This document shows, one piece after another, positions 9,328 to 18,986 of a DNA stretch of 64,000 bases. This DNA comes from Ricordea florida (lineage: Eukaryota; Cnidaria; Anthozoa; Corallimorpharia; Ricordeidae). Numbering within the stretch: the first letter of the stretch is position 1; every line of letters starts with the position of its first letter. The notes below the pieces were generated by a model that saw nothing but the letters and a program-made list of their open reading frames with translations, was not told the origin of the DNA and did no database searches. The translations under genes and the position numbers were made by a program. Location: the NCBI GenBank assembly GCA_949710005.1, contig OX453272.1, positions 15,525,494 through 15,589,493 on the forward strand, written 5' to 3'.

Positions 9328-10720
9328 ACAACCACCAAGTCGCCCCTGCGGCCACAACAGTGACTGCAGCTAGATTTCGCTCGTGCGCGGTCGGCGCAAC
9401 AGTAATGGGGGCTTTTGTTTTCGGGACAAGGGTCGGCGCAACGGGGGCTTTTGTTTTTGGCAGAAGGGGGACTGGGGCTTTTATTTTCGGTGTGCGACGT
9501 TGTGTCCGCTCGTTCACATGCTGATTGACCCTGAAAGTCATATCACTTGTCGCTTTCTGGAGCTCGTTGTTGTACCCCAGAACGCTGTTTGAATTAATAA
9601 CAAGACGGCTGGGGAGCAACCAGAGCCCTGGGGCGACGGCCAGATTCAGCTGCGCTCGGGCGTCGGACAAAGCCTTTTGATAGTTCTGGATGTCTGTGGA
9701 GATGTCGTTTACTACGACTGTCTCCTCTAGAAGTTGTCTGAACATTTGGCGAGTCTCAACAGCACTGCCGCTCGACCCCACGATAGTAGATCGGGTTTTG
9801 ACTTGCGAGCCAAGAACACAATAAACTAGAGCCTTGATACTACGATTGAGACGTCCCATGCCAGCCTCCGTCAGACCTTCACCCTTTTTCGGTGAAAACC
9901 AGCTGTATTGCGCTCCGCCGTGGGCATCGTTTCGGATAAAGGCCAACAGATTTCCTTGATTCTTTTTCCCGCCCTCGTCTGAGAAGAGATTCAGACTATC
10001 AGGCCATGTGTTTGCTTCGGTGTCGTAGCGGCGGATGACGTACTCGTTCCTAGGCCCTTCGACTGGATAATCCACGAACACGTCTCCAAGGCCGTTGTTT
10101 CGACCACCCTTCCAGCGAAAGTCCGGGGCTCTAGGCAGTCCGCATTCGATGCAGAGGCTTTCAAAGGCGGACTTGCGAAGTGGGTTGTTTGTTTTTTGGA
10201 ACGCCTTGTCTCCGGGGAGGGGGCAGCCGAGCTCGAATAGGATACGGCGGACGGTGAAGTATACGTGGAAGCGAAGTAGCCCCTGAACTATAGGTGGGAA
10301 GGTTTTATTGCCCGGATCGGTAATAGACACCCCACAACCCGCAGTTGCACACCATGTGGCGAAGTTCAGCTGTTGAGGCCAATATTCGTACGTCGGAGAA
10401 GAAAGCCAACGACGAGCCTCCTTTGCCGAGCGATGTGTGATAGTAGTTTCCTTTCAGAAGTCTGGGACTCCTGCTTGGAAAGAGATTTTAGGGTCAACAA
10501 AGATCTCTAGCTCTCGAAGCAGCGGTGTGATTTCAGACCCCGTTTCAGCAAACGGAACGGCAGGCACGGGGTAGGGTGCTCCGGTGCGGAGGAGGGCTTG
10601 TGAAAAATTGCTCTGCTTAGGAAATTTAATTTTTTCTAAGGTTTTACCGAATTCTGCAGCCTTTTTTGGAAACGCTGTTTTTAGAACAGACCAAAGATCT
10701 ATTTCGTGGGATTGTTCCAT
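9320..10720 (-). pseudogene. 466-codon Polinton protein of unknown role, one stop
   Basis: The ATG at 10720 (MEQSHEIDLWS) opens a frame of 467 codons interrupted once by TGA at 10454-10456. The frame is the same on both sides and no frameshift is needed. The part after the stop includes ARRWLSSPTYEYWPQQ and a long middle domain. The C-terminal tail has degenerate repeats of the type KTKAPV (three or four copies) ending in a hydrophobic segment (LAAVTVVAAGATWWLF). The protein recurs in cnidarian Polintons as far as I know, but I cannot name a function. Its 3' end overlaps the convergent gene by eight bases. TATATATACC directly precedes the ATGG. Confidence 0.65.
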
Positions 10721-10759
10721 GGTATATATACATATATATATATATATACAGGTAAATAA
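10718..10759. promoter_or_regulatory. TATA-rich divergent intergenic region
   Basis: A (TA)n tract of about 30 bases separates the divergent starts at 10720 (-) and 10761 (+). On the minus strand TATATATACC abuts ATGG. Both genes probably share this as a promoter. Confidence 0.5.
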
Positions 10760-10760
10760 A

Positions 10761-11428
10761 ATGTCGCTCAGCATAGCGGCAAGTGAGGGTGTAAACGAAC
10801 TTCACCCTCCGGTCGATGGTGAGCTCTCAAGTGTTGCAGCTCGAACCGTGAAGATCCCCGAAATAAAGCTCACAATGCTTAGACCAACTTATATATATCG
10901 CTTCAAGCTTGACCCATTGCAACTGGAGCGGATTCGCTCAGGATCCGCCGATTTATACACGATCAGAAAAGCACAAGGACCCGTTCTGGTCACCATTCCG
11001 AAAGGCAAGTATAACCTCCACTGTCTCCAGCAGGCTATTGTCTATGGGCATGGAAAGGATGTCACCGCTGGCACTTGTGAACTTCGGATAACCGCTACTG
11101 GGGTGTATTTCTTCTCGAAAGAACAGGTGATCCTAGAGGTAAATCTAGCCCACTTGTTGGAGATATCCGAAGTCCCGCGCGTTGTGATTCACATTCCTGT
11201 ACAATGGGGGCCGCCCTCTGTTTCAATTTACTGCGATTTGGTGGCCCCAAACAAGTCGTATGAAGGTGGCAAACCTTCCTATCTACTGGTGAAGGTCGAG
11301 CCTTTGAAGCTTCAAGGTCCGTCGGTGTGGCATTTGCGACCGTTTTATCTCCCCGTCGACCCCACAAAAAGAAATCTCTTTCGAGTTTGGACGGTATCGA
11401 CCAAGTTTTGTTGGAGCTCTGTATATAG
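10761..11428 (+). pseudogene. possible minor capsid (single jelly-roll) protein, damaged tail
   Basis: The ATG at 10761 opens a beta-rich protein with KIPEIKLTMLRPTYIYRF, then VIHIPVQWGPPSVSIYCDLV and PNKSYEGGKPSYLL. This resembles the minor capsid or penton proteins of Polintons. That frame stays open to 11531 and overlaps the next gene by 100 bases, which is unlike the compact layout elsewhere. A second frame ends at TAG 11426-11428, four bases before the next ATG, with SSLDGIDQVLLELCI. I suspect a frameshift near 11280-11330, but the original C-terminus cannot be fixed by eye. Function is inferred from position and general look only. Confidence 0.5.
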
Positions 11429-11434
11429 GACATG
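11421..11434 (+). promoter_or_regulatory. TATATAG motif abutting start at 11432
   Basis: GTATATAGGAC precedes ATGG, the plus-strand counterpart of the motifs found at five minus-strand genes. Confidence 0.45.
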
Positions 11435-12028
11435 GAATCTGATTGTTTGTACCCAAAGGTTCCCACCGCCCCCAACGATGAGGGGCATTCGTTTCAGCTT
11501 CAAAAGATTTGTGACATTCAGATCGCCCTGAAAAACAGTATCGCCCACTACGAGGGGGTTCGGAAAAAATATACCCGCTCTCGGACAATTCTAAATGGGG
11601 TAGCTTTAACCGCTGGAAGTCTGAGCGTTATACTTTCGGCTTCGGGCCTAGCAGCCTCTTTGACCGGCATTGGGATTGTCGTTGGGGTTCCACTGGGTGC
11701 TATTGGTGGCATCTTCGGAATCATGTCAGCCTCGATGGTCCGGGTCAGTAAACGGATCGCCGTAAAGATCTCCAAGCATGAGCAAACCGTTGCGATTGGT
11801 GAGACGAAGTTGAGTACCATCAACGACCTGGTCTCGAAAGCCTTACAGGATAACCACATCAGCGCTACGGAATTTCAACTCATTCTCTCCGAGGTTGAAA
11901 AATATGAAACACTCAAGCGCGAGATTAAACAAAAAGCTGTGACAAAAAACGAGGACCTCGATATGGCAAAGCTGCGGACCAAGATTCGCAGCGAACTGGT
12001 CGCAGAGATGCGAGAAAAACTCGCTTGA
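11432..12028 (+). CDS. 198-residue Polinton membrane-hairpin protein
   Basis: An intact frame. Residues 1-55 form a charged helical lead (FQLQKICDIQIALKNSIAHY). Residues 55-100 contain two hydrophobic Gly/Ala-rich segments (AGSLSVILSASGLAASLTG and GIVVGVPLGAIGGIFGIMS), probably a membrane hairpin. The rest is a long charged helix rich in Lys and Glu. I know similar proteins only as uncharacterised neighbours of Polinton genes in cnidarians. It could be a membrane-modifying or virion protein, with low certainty. It is the last recognisable Polinton gene before the element is cut off near 12.3 kb. Confidence 0.6.
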   Translation: MESDCLYPKVPTAPNDEGHSFQLQKICDIQIALKNSIAHYEGVRKKYTRSRTILNGVALTAGSLSVILSASGLAASLTGIGIVVGVPLGAIGGIFGIMSASMVRVSKRIAVKISKHEQTVAIGETKLSTINDLVSKALQDNHISATEFQLILSEVEKYETLKREIKQKAVTKNEDLDMAKLRTKIRSELVAEMREKLA

Positions 12029-12292
12029 ATCTAGGCTTTTATTTCCACGTTGAACGATGACTTCACCTTGGACCATAGAGCATCGTATTTTCGAAGCGTC
12101 GTCGGTCAAATGTGTGAAATGTCGCACCTGGCGGCTCTTTCGTGGTCCTCTCGGAGTTCGAAGATTACTTTCAACAACCATATCAGCTTTGGAAGCCGGC
12201 GGTAGTCTGAGACAAAACTCAAGTTGTCCTCAATACGATTCACAAGGTTTACTATCGATTTTCTTTCGAGTAAATCGAGAGATCGTTAAGTT
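12029..12292. other. right edge of Polinton, no clear gene
   Basis: This stretch keeps the base composition of the Polinton. A short plus frame from 12057 and a neighbouring one ending in FNNHISFGSRR could be the start of another element gene, but both are too short to call. The terminal inverted repeat expected at the end of a Polinton was not found. Confidence 0.3.
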
Positions 12293-12748
12293 TCAGGTAT
12301 TGCGTAAGAGGGTTTTGTTTCTGTGGCGGCAAGAAGACACAAGCTCATTACGTTTGTTTAGCGTGGATAGTTCGGATCGGCAGATGATTAAGAATTTTTC
12401 TTTGAGGCAGAGGTTACATCTTTTGCTTGAGCTGTTATATGGCGAGCGTGAAGACAGGATCTGCCAGGAAATAAAATGTTCAATGTTGTTGTCCTTAAGG
12501 GTCCATATGTGTTTGCTGAGCTCGGTGGAGTTTCTGTGTTTAGCGTGGCGGAAAGATGCGGTGTGGTTTCTGTATGTTGTTTTGAAGTCGTTTTCCGTAA
12601 GTCCGATGTAGGTTTGGGACGTGTTGTTGTCTTTACGCGTAACGGTGGCTTGGTAGATTACCGATGGTTGTAGGCAGTTTCCGTTGAGTGGGGAAAAGAT
12701 TCTTCTTACAATGAATCTCATGCAATTATAACCAAAAAACATAAACAA
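12293..12748 (-). pseudogene. Penelope-type GIY-YIG endonuclease fragment
   Basis: The frame carries VIYQATVTRKDN followed by QTYIGLTENDFKTTYRNH, a GIY-YIG nuclease core (YIG with the following Arg), then KHIWTLKDNN and a CNLCLKEKFLI tail. Sequences like this are the C-terminal endonuclease of Penelope-like elements in cnidarians. The reverse transcriptase that should precede it is missing. Upstream (higher coordinates) the frame runs into a different repeat at about 12700, whose sequence recurs at 26.3, 41.1, 44.3 and 47.8 kb. The first 16 or so residues of the frame therefore come from that repeat. The piece is a truncated relic. Confidence 0.75.
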
Positions 12749-12862
12749 AAAATAATTGGAACATTCAACTCATCCTCAGTGTATGAACATATTTTTTTTA
12801 AAAGTGATGTACAACAAAGAAGACAAAGCAGTAGAGACTAAGAAAATAAAACGGTGTTTTGG
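12700..12862 (-). repeat. inverted fragment of the ~3 kb repeat family
   Basis: On the minus strand this stretch matches the internal part of the repeat seen at about 47726-47880 (TTTATTTTCTTAGTCTCTAC, then GTTTATGTTTTTTGGTTATA). It ends abruptly at AAGAATCTT where the GIY-YIG sequence begins. Confidence 0.75.
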
Positions 12863-12887
12863 TTGAGGTTAAATGTGACATCCAGGC

Positions 12888-13035
12888 CCCGGTTGCTCGA
12901 AAGATGGTTAATTTAATTTGGTAACGGTTGGTTAAATCTACTAACCGTGGGTTAACTAACCGTTGGTTAAATTTTGTTGCTCAAAGGTTTGTTAAGCTGA
13001 CGCCAGCCCCTGGTTAGCTAACCAATGGTTAAATA
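12888..13035. repeat. GGTTAA-rich subterminal repeats, probable Harbinger end
   Basis: Starting with CCCCGGTTGCTCGAAAG, the stretch contains at least seven copies of GGTTAA or GGTTAG in both orientations, spaced irregularly. It lies just upstream of a Myb/SANT-like Harbinger gene, so I read it as the end of a PIF/Harbinger element. The opposite end was not found. Confidence 0.5.
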
Positions 13036-13389
13036 TAATAAATATTGTGGGGATAGTTTCTAAAGAAACTGGTGCTGCGTCGGTGGGAAATTGAAACACA
13101 AGAAATTGGGTAAATCAAACGAGTTGATTAGGTAAGTTACACCACCGTAAGGTAAAAGGGAGGTGCTGACGTTTCGAGCGTTAGCCCTTCGTCGAGCGAA
13201 TGAATACAATATAATATAATTAAATATAATATCCCAGACTTTAACCATCTCCGAACAGGTTTTACAAGTTTTCCCGTGAAATTTTTTTACTGTCTACTTT
13301 CACTCTTAGCAGTAAAGTGGGTGCCGAACATTTTTCGCTTGAGTTGAACCTGTTGAAGTCCCTGCTGCAAAGAAAACGCCCTGCAGGAA

Positions 13390-13744
13390 ACGAAAGCCAA
13401 AGTTTTCAATGCAAGAGATTGCGATAATAACTCAAAAATTTGAGGAAAATCAAGCAGTACTGAAATAGAAGTTTACTGACACAACCACTACTAAAATGAA
13501 GCAAAGTGTGTGGGAAGAGATGACTATAGCAGTAAATGCTGTTGGAACTGTCCACCGAGGTGTGACCGAAGTTAAGGAGAAGTGGACAAACCTGCAAAGA
13601 ACTGCAAAGTACGAACTGTCAAAGTTCCGCAAGGAACAAAGGAAAACTGGCGGTGGCCCGCAGCTAAAAATGCAGTCTCCGAGCACGGATAAAATTTTGG
13701 ATTTGTTAAAAGACACCGTCTTTCAGCGGTTTGCAAGGTTTTGA
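13390..13744 (+). pseudogene. Myb/SANT-like DNA-binding protein of a Harbinger element
   Basis: The frame encodes SMQEIAIITQKFEENQ, then a Myb/SANT-like helix set with KEKWTNLQRTAKYELSKFRK and KTGGGPQ. This is the NAIF1-like domain that accompanies Harbinger transposases and helps bind transposon ends. An in-frame TAG about 13467 interrupts the N-terminal part. A likely second exon begins after TTTCAG at about 14134 and runs to 14349. The transposase partner is the broken gene at 18 kb on the opposite strand, if both belong to one element. Confidence 0.6.
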
Positions 13745-14349
13745 AACAGGTTGGTGAAGAAACGAGTTTGTTTACTTATTAAAACAATAGACTGTCATGT
13801 GACTAGCAACAGGCTCTTTTGCTCGTGATGGTAACGCCTTGGCGTTGTTGATGATGTTATGTGTTTTGAAATGTCTACAGCACAGAAACTGAATTTTTTT
13901 GCCAAACTGCTGTTTTGGACATCGAAGCAAAAGATAAGTATTTAGATGTTTCAGCATTGTATTTTGCAATAAGACTTGAGCATATGAGTGTTGTAGACTT
14001 AGGTAATACGCTGCAAGTAACACTTTCCTTTCTCAGCTTTGTAGTTAAACGAATGGGAACCATTTTGCTTTACTTGTGCTTGCATTGGCTTTTCTCGTGT
14101 GATTTAATGTGTTGCTATGTTGTAACCATTTCAGGGAAAGAAAACCTTTTAATGGATACGGTGCCAAATGAAGCAGAAGACTTTCCCATTTCCCCCGTCG
14201 TAACAATCAACGACGCCGACATGTCAGCTGCAATGGGCCATGAAATTGAAGGATTGCATTTGCCAGATATGTGTCCACAAAATGAAATTTCTCAGACAGG
14301 CCCAACTGTTGCTTCAGCCAAACAGTGCAGCACGCAGAGGTTCATGTGA

Positions 14350-15290
14350 GAAAAAGAAAGTCACATCAGATGACGTGCTTTGCCTGCAGTATGAAACACT
14401 GTAGTGCAGAAAGGAAACATTACTTTCAAATCAAAGTGCTCTGTGAGCGATGTCGTCCGATTTTATCTATGACGTCATTGTCTTAGCGTGAGATCAGGTT
14501 AAAATCATAGATTTAACCACTGTGATGAATTTCGTTATGACCACCCTGGAATTTATGTGAAAAATAGAGGGAAAATGGTGCTAAAAAAGAAAGAAACTTA
14601 GTCCTTTTCATCAAACTGACAATAAAAAGGAAGTAAACAAAAAAGTAAAGAAACAGACCCTAGCGGAAATCGACCTTAGGCATTTCACCTCACTGAAGGG
14701 AAATGATCACCACCACACTACTGTGAAAGTTAATTGGTGAAGTAACAAATTAATTTTTTAATCTTTTCCGAAATCAAGCACTGCTTACCTTTCTCGGACT
14801 AGAAGAAAAAACCTATCTTGAACTCTGTTATATTATACATTGTAAAGCAAGATCGGTAATCTTTCCTCCAGCAGAGCGGTCTTCGCTGTCTGTCTCAAAT
14901 CAGCAAGTCCTTGCCGAACACAAATGAATTAGGAATAACTCATTTACGTCCCATTTACATGTACTAGAATGTAAATTATTCTGAAAACACTTATATTTCC
15001 AGAAAAGCCCGTAGACAATCGACCATCTGAGAACTAATAAACCCAAATCCTCCCTGAAATTTGTCACTAGCAAATTTCATCGTACCGCCTAAGCAATGAA
15101 AGAACACGATCGAGAAATAAATACAAACTAATAACACTTCAGGACAAAAAGTAGCAAAATAGGGCAAATCTAGTTTATTTTGAGTATTTTTTTACCGTTT
15201 ATTTCGGCATTAAGGTACTAAGGTTCGGCTAAATCCGGTGTATTAAAGACCTCATTAAACTTGCAACATAGCAGAATCCATCCTGGGTGC
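14350..15290. other. no gene seen; one SINE-like relic
   Basis: No supported coding region. About 14655-14715 is a degenerate match to the SINE-like core at 15430-15475 (CACTGAAGGG-AATGATCACC). Confidence 0.4.
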
Positions 15291-15573
15291 ACTTGCGTAC
15301 TTGATCGAGTTTACACCTGAGTGAGGGAGTAAGTGACAAATCGTCCCCTCACAATATGTCATCCTGCATTAACATGAACGGAAAAAAGAAAGAAAAAGAA
15401 ACTGTCCCCGGCGGGACTCGAACTTGGGCCGTCAACCTCACCGAAGGGGATGATCACCGCCAGACTATTGAGCAAGTTACGCATGCGCACTTGATCGAGT
15501 TTACATCTGAGTGATCGAGTGAGTGACAAAATCCTCCCCTCACAATATCTCATCCAGCATTAACATGCACGGA
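15288..15573 (-). repeat. tRNA-derived SINE relic flanked by direct repeats
   Basis: On the minus strand the centre reads AAGTTCGAGTCCCGCC at about 15409-15424, a good RNA polymerase III B box (GGTTCRANNCC type) as in tRNA-derived SINEs. Two direct repeats of about 85 bases flank it (CTTGATCGAGTTTACA at about 15302 and 15490, both continuing to ATTAACATG). A complete tRNA fold is not present. It could be a SINE whose flanks were duplicated. Confidence 0.5.
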
Positions 15574-15745
15574 TGACATAAAAAGGCGAACTTAGAGCTT
15601 CAAATTAAATTGCTTGAGAAGCAGTTGTAGGGCAACCTAAGTTTATGTGCTGTTCAACTTGAAAGTTCAACAATCCCAGCTCAGCACCTTAACTTTTAAA
15701 GTTTGGATCATTGAAAATTAATTACCTCACTCGGGACAAAATTGT

Positions 15746-15922
15746 AATAGCCCATTTCCGAGTTGCTACATGCCTCAGTTTCATAGCGAGTCCAGGTGCA
15801 AGACCATTCAAATGGAAATGAGTTTAATTTGCATAAGAATACTCTATCATTTCCATTTGAATGGTCTTGCACCTGGACTCGCTATGAAACTGAGGCATGT
15901 AGCAACTTGGAAATGGGCTATT
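15746..15922. repeat. near-perfect 76-bp palindrome with 25-bp loop
   Basis: The arm 15746-15821 is the reverse complement of 15847-15922 with one visible mismatch, leaving a 25-base AT-rich centre. The outermost bases are AATAGCCCATTTCC. It carries no coding sequence and looks like a foldback MITE. Confidence 0.9.
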
Positions 15923-15929
15923 AAATGAT

Positions 15930-17985
15930 TTAAATTGAAGCTAATTATTAAGTCTAGTCCACACAAGCAAATTTTATTCTTAATTAATTATGTGCATTTA
16001 TTATTTCACTTGTGTGGATAACAAAATTTTCAAGGACTAGCTCGATAAAAAAAGGAAAATGCATTTCAAAAGCACATTAATTAAACATTTTGCAGTGACT
16101 TTTACAGGTTTTGCAGGCCTTTCTCTGCAAGCTTTTCACTGTTAAAGGTGATATCTTTGCATGAAAACAATTAGGCTGAGGTTCGAGATTCACCAGTAAC
16201 AACCAAATGGTCTAGGCTATTTAGTTGTAAACTATGTGGACAACAAAATGGTTCCCAAGAAAAAAAGCTTTAGTTTAAGCAGGAGTTGTCACTTCACAGA
16301 AATGCCAGCTTATTTACTCATTCATCAGTCTAAACCCAAGTCAAACTTTTTCATTGACAGTTTTGATGGTCGTATTTTCCCTTTTTGGCTCTAGTTGCAG
16401 CAGTGGAAATAAAACATGTGGCTTTTGGATAACCTTCAGTTTGTTTCTTTGTTTTTTCTTCCTAATTTGCCTAATCCGTAATCGGCATGTGGACATTACT
16501 TGAGAATTACTTAGCTGCTCTTAGCCAATCAGAGCACACATTACATGGTACAGACATTAGCCATATAATAGTGGTCATTAAGAAATCAAAATTAAAGGAC
16601 TTGCTTTTTGAAATCAGCAACAAAAGACTATCTCCATGTAACCCAAGTGCAAGTTTTTCATTTAACGGTCCACTATTACTCAGATTCAATTACTAATAAG
16701 CCCTGGACAGCTGGATAAAGGAGAAATGTTTCCAAAGTCTTGCTTAATTTAGGATACAGTGTGTAATTGCAGATTGACCCTAATATCAAAATTTAAATTC
16801 CCATCTGTTTCCCCTAAACATACACATAGTAGAGATCAAAGTATGGGATTTTTGCCATCCTTCACATTATTATGGATTTTTTTCATTATATGTCGTAATG
16901 TTTGAGATTTTAAATCTAAAGAAACCCTGCAAACATGTCAAATCTAATTGACATGAATTTTCACTGCAATTTCGCATTATTTGGGGTTAGGCAGTCTCGG
17001 ATATAATTCTACATAATAACATATACTTGTACTTTAGAATTCTGAAAATAAGCATGTGCATATGTGTAATTTTGAAAAATTATACTGAAAGGATAAAGCT
17101 TTTAGTTCATAAACAAAAGAATGGAATTTTCAAGCGATTAAATGATCATTAAACCTTTATCTTAAGATGACTTGTATTTCCCTGAAAAATTGTGTTCGAT
17201 CTTTGCATATGATCTTTCCGTTTCTGGAATTCATACAGTCCAAGCTTTAAGTTAACCAATTATTAGTCATGTGACCAGTTTGTTGCAAATGGCCTATTAT
17301 GAATGTTAATTGTCTTAAGTAAGTCTTACATGTAAATATAGCAGCATTACAATAATTAATAATTACAACAATAAAGTGGTTCTGTTTGGTAAAGTGTTGA
17401 CTTACCTGAGAACTTGACCAATAATTTATGTGTGGCTAAGCCAATTAGACAAACTAACACAACACAACTTGGGCTCAAACTAGAACATGTGGTGAAAACT
17501 CACAATGTTTCAAAACTATCAATTTCAGACAATATACTGGAACTCATAAAATACTAAACAATCTCAATTAACGAGCAGTATATATAATAGACTTGCTTTT
17601 CAGCGTTGAACAATATTTACAAGTGCATGCTTTGTACATTTGAAATGTGCCAGCATGTTTTTTTAGAAATGAAATAAATTATACTTAATGAGCACAGTAG
17701 CCAGAAGGGTAAACGAATATGTGTTTAAGACCTAAATTAATCAAAAAGGAGTCAGTGAAACTCAGAAATGGATCACTTAATACCGTTTTTGCGGCGATTC
17801 ATACACATAAACATCACATTACAATCTATGGTTAAATTTTACGTCGGTCAAGCAGGTAAAATTGAAGTTTAGATGGCTCTAATTGCATGAATAAAATAAA
17901 AGAGAATGTATGAACGTAAAAGATTTTCAACTTACCAAATTTACACACCTCTGTTTATGTACGCTCAGCCAAGTAAACCATTGAA
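15930..17985. other. AT-rich, no supported gene
   Basis: I found no coding region, tRNA or clear repeat boundary here. Short frames such as 16487-16696 and its antisense lack any recognisable motif. It may be the decayed interior of the Harbinger element. Confidence 0.4.
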
Positions 17986-17987
17986 AT

Positions 17988-18651
17988 TCACTTGCGTGAC
18001 GGGCGTAAAATGTGCGCAATACTGGCAATACACTTACCTCTATGGTCACATATCGCTTGGACACTTATCAAATGAAACCCCTTTCTGCTCACGTAGTCAT
18101 TCTCATTTTCACTTGGACCCTGTACTCTAATGTGTATCCCGTCAATGCACCCGATGACTCCGGGAAACCCTCCCTTCTCGAAAAATCCGTCCTTGATTTG
18201 TTGCCTTTCCGCCACCGATGCTGGCCATTTAATAAGGTCGTGATGTTTGCGGGAAAGTGCAGTTGAAACCTGACTTATAATTCTCGACACAGTACACTTT
18301 GGAATTGCACCGACAGTATCACCGATCAACTCCAAGAAGTTACCACTTGCAAAAGAAACGGAGAGCAACAAGCACTTGCGAGTCTGGTTGGAGTGCGTGG
18401 TTTCTCGCATTTTGCCGCTCAATATCTGATCTTATCAGGTTTGTTATGAATTGGATGGACTCCCTACTAAACCTGTACCTCGATATAATTTCACGTTCAC
18501 TTAGACCTTCTAATAGATCCTCTTTCAAGTTAAAACTCCTTGGCTTTCGACCCAAATAAACATCGTAAAGCAAATCAACCGTCATTTTTAACTCACTCAT
18601 ATGCGCGCAGCGCAGTGAATGAGTTGTTGTGGGGGCCGGAGTTGTGGACAA
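17988..18651 (-). pseudogene. HARBI1-like Harbinger transposase fragment, frameshifted
   Basis: The first part has LLYDVYLGRKPRSFNLKEDL and REIISRYRFSRESIQFI, ending near 18345. It continues in another frame with SGNFLELIGDTVGAIPKC, IKWPASVAERQQ and GVIGCIDGIHIRVQGP. The last holds the first catalytic Asp (CIDGIHI) of the DDE_Tnp_4 domain. The second Asp and the Glu are absent, so the gene is truncated after about 200 codons. The frameshift lies near 18345. The start is probably the ATG in the MSELKMTVDLL context at about 18598. Confidence 0.8.
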
Positions 18652-18986
18652 TTAATTGCGTGGACAGTTAATTGCGTAGACAGAAATCAAATTGAAATCA
18701 AATTCCTTCTGGCTCGCGATGCATGCTGGATCCACGTTCTCTCGTGGCAGCCATTTTTCGGAGCTGCTTTGCCGTCTTTTTGGGTGAGTAACAATTGCTT
18801 TATTGTGCTTTAAATACCTGAGCTCTAAGGCATACAGCGCACACATCAATCATAGCGGCCTACAGTCACACCAAAACCTTTATAGAGCTCCCAATTCGAT
18901 CAGACTTGACGGTCGTTGCTATATAAACTGCTATCAAACTGCGAAACAATACCGCATCAAAGTACGAAATAAAGCCTTCTTCATAA

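Noticed and set aside
9264-9592. Repetitive Gly/Phe-rich plus-strand ORFs (GAFVFG type)
   Set aside because: They are the antisense of the KTKAPV-coding repeats in the 466-codon gene.
1-12292. Terminal inverted repeats of the Polinton
   Set aside because: I compared the left 146 bases with 12.0-12.3 kb and saw no inverted match.
12057-12611. 184-codon plus-strand ORF
   Set aside because: It spans the Polinton edge and the antisense of the GIY-YIG gene, so it is a chance composite.
15397-15490. Functional tRNA gene
   Set aside because: Only a B-box-like segment is convincing; no acceptor stem or full cloverleaf is visible.
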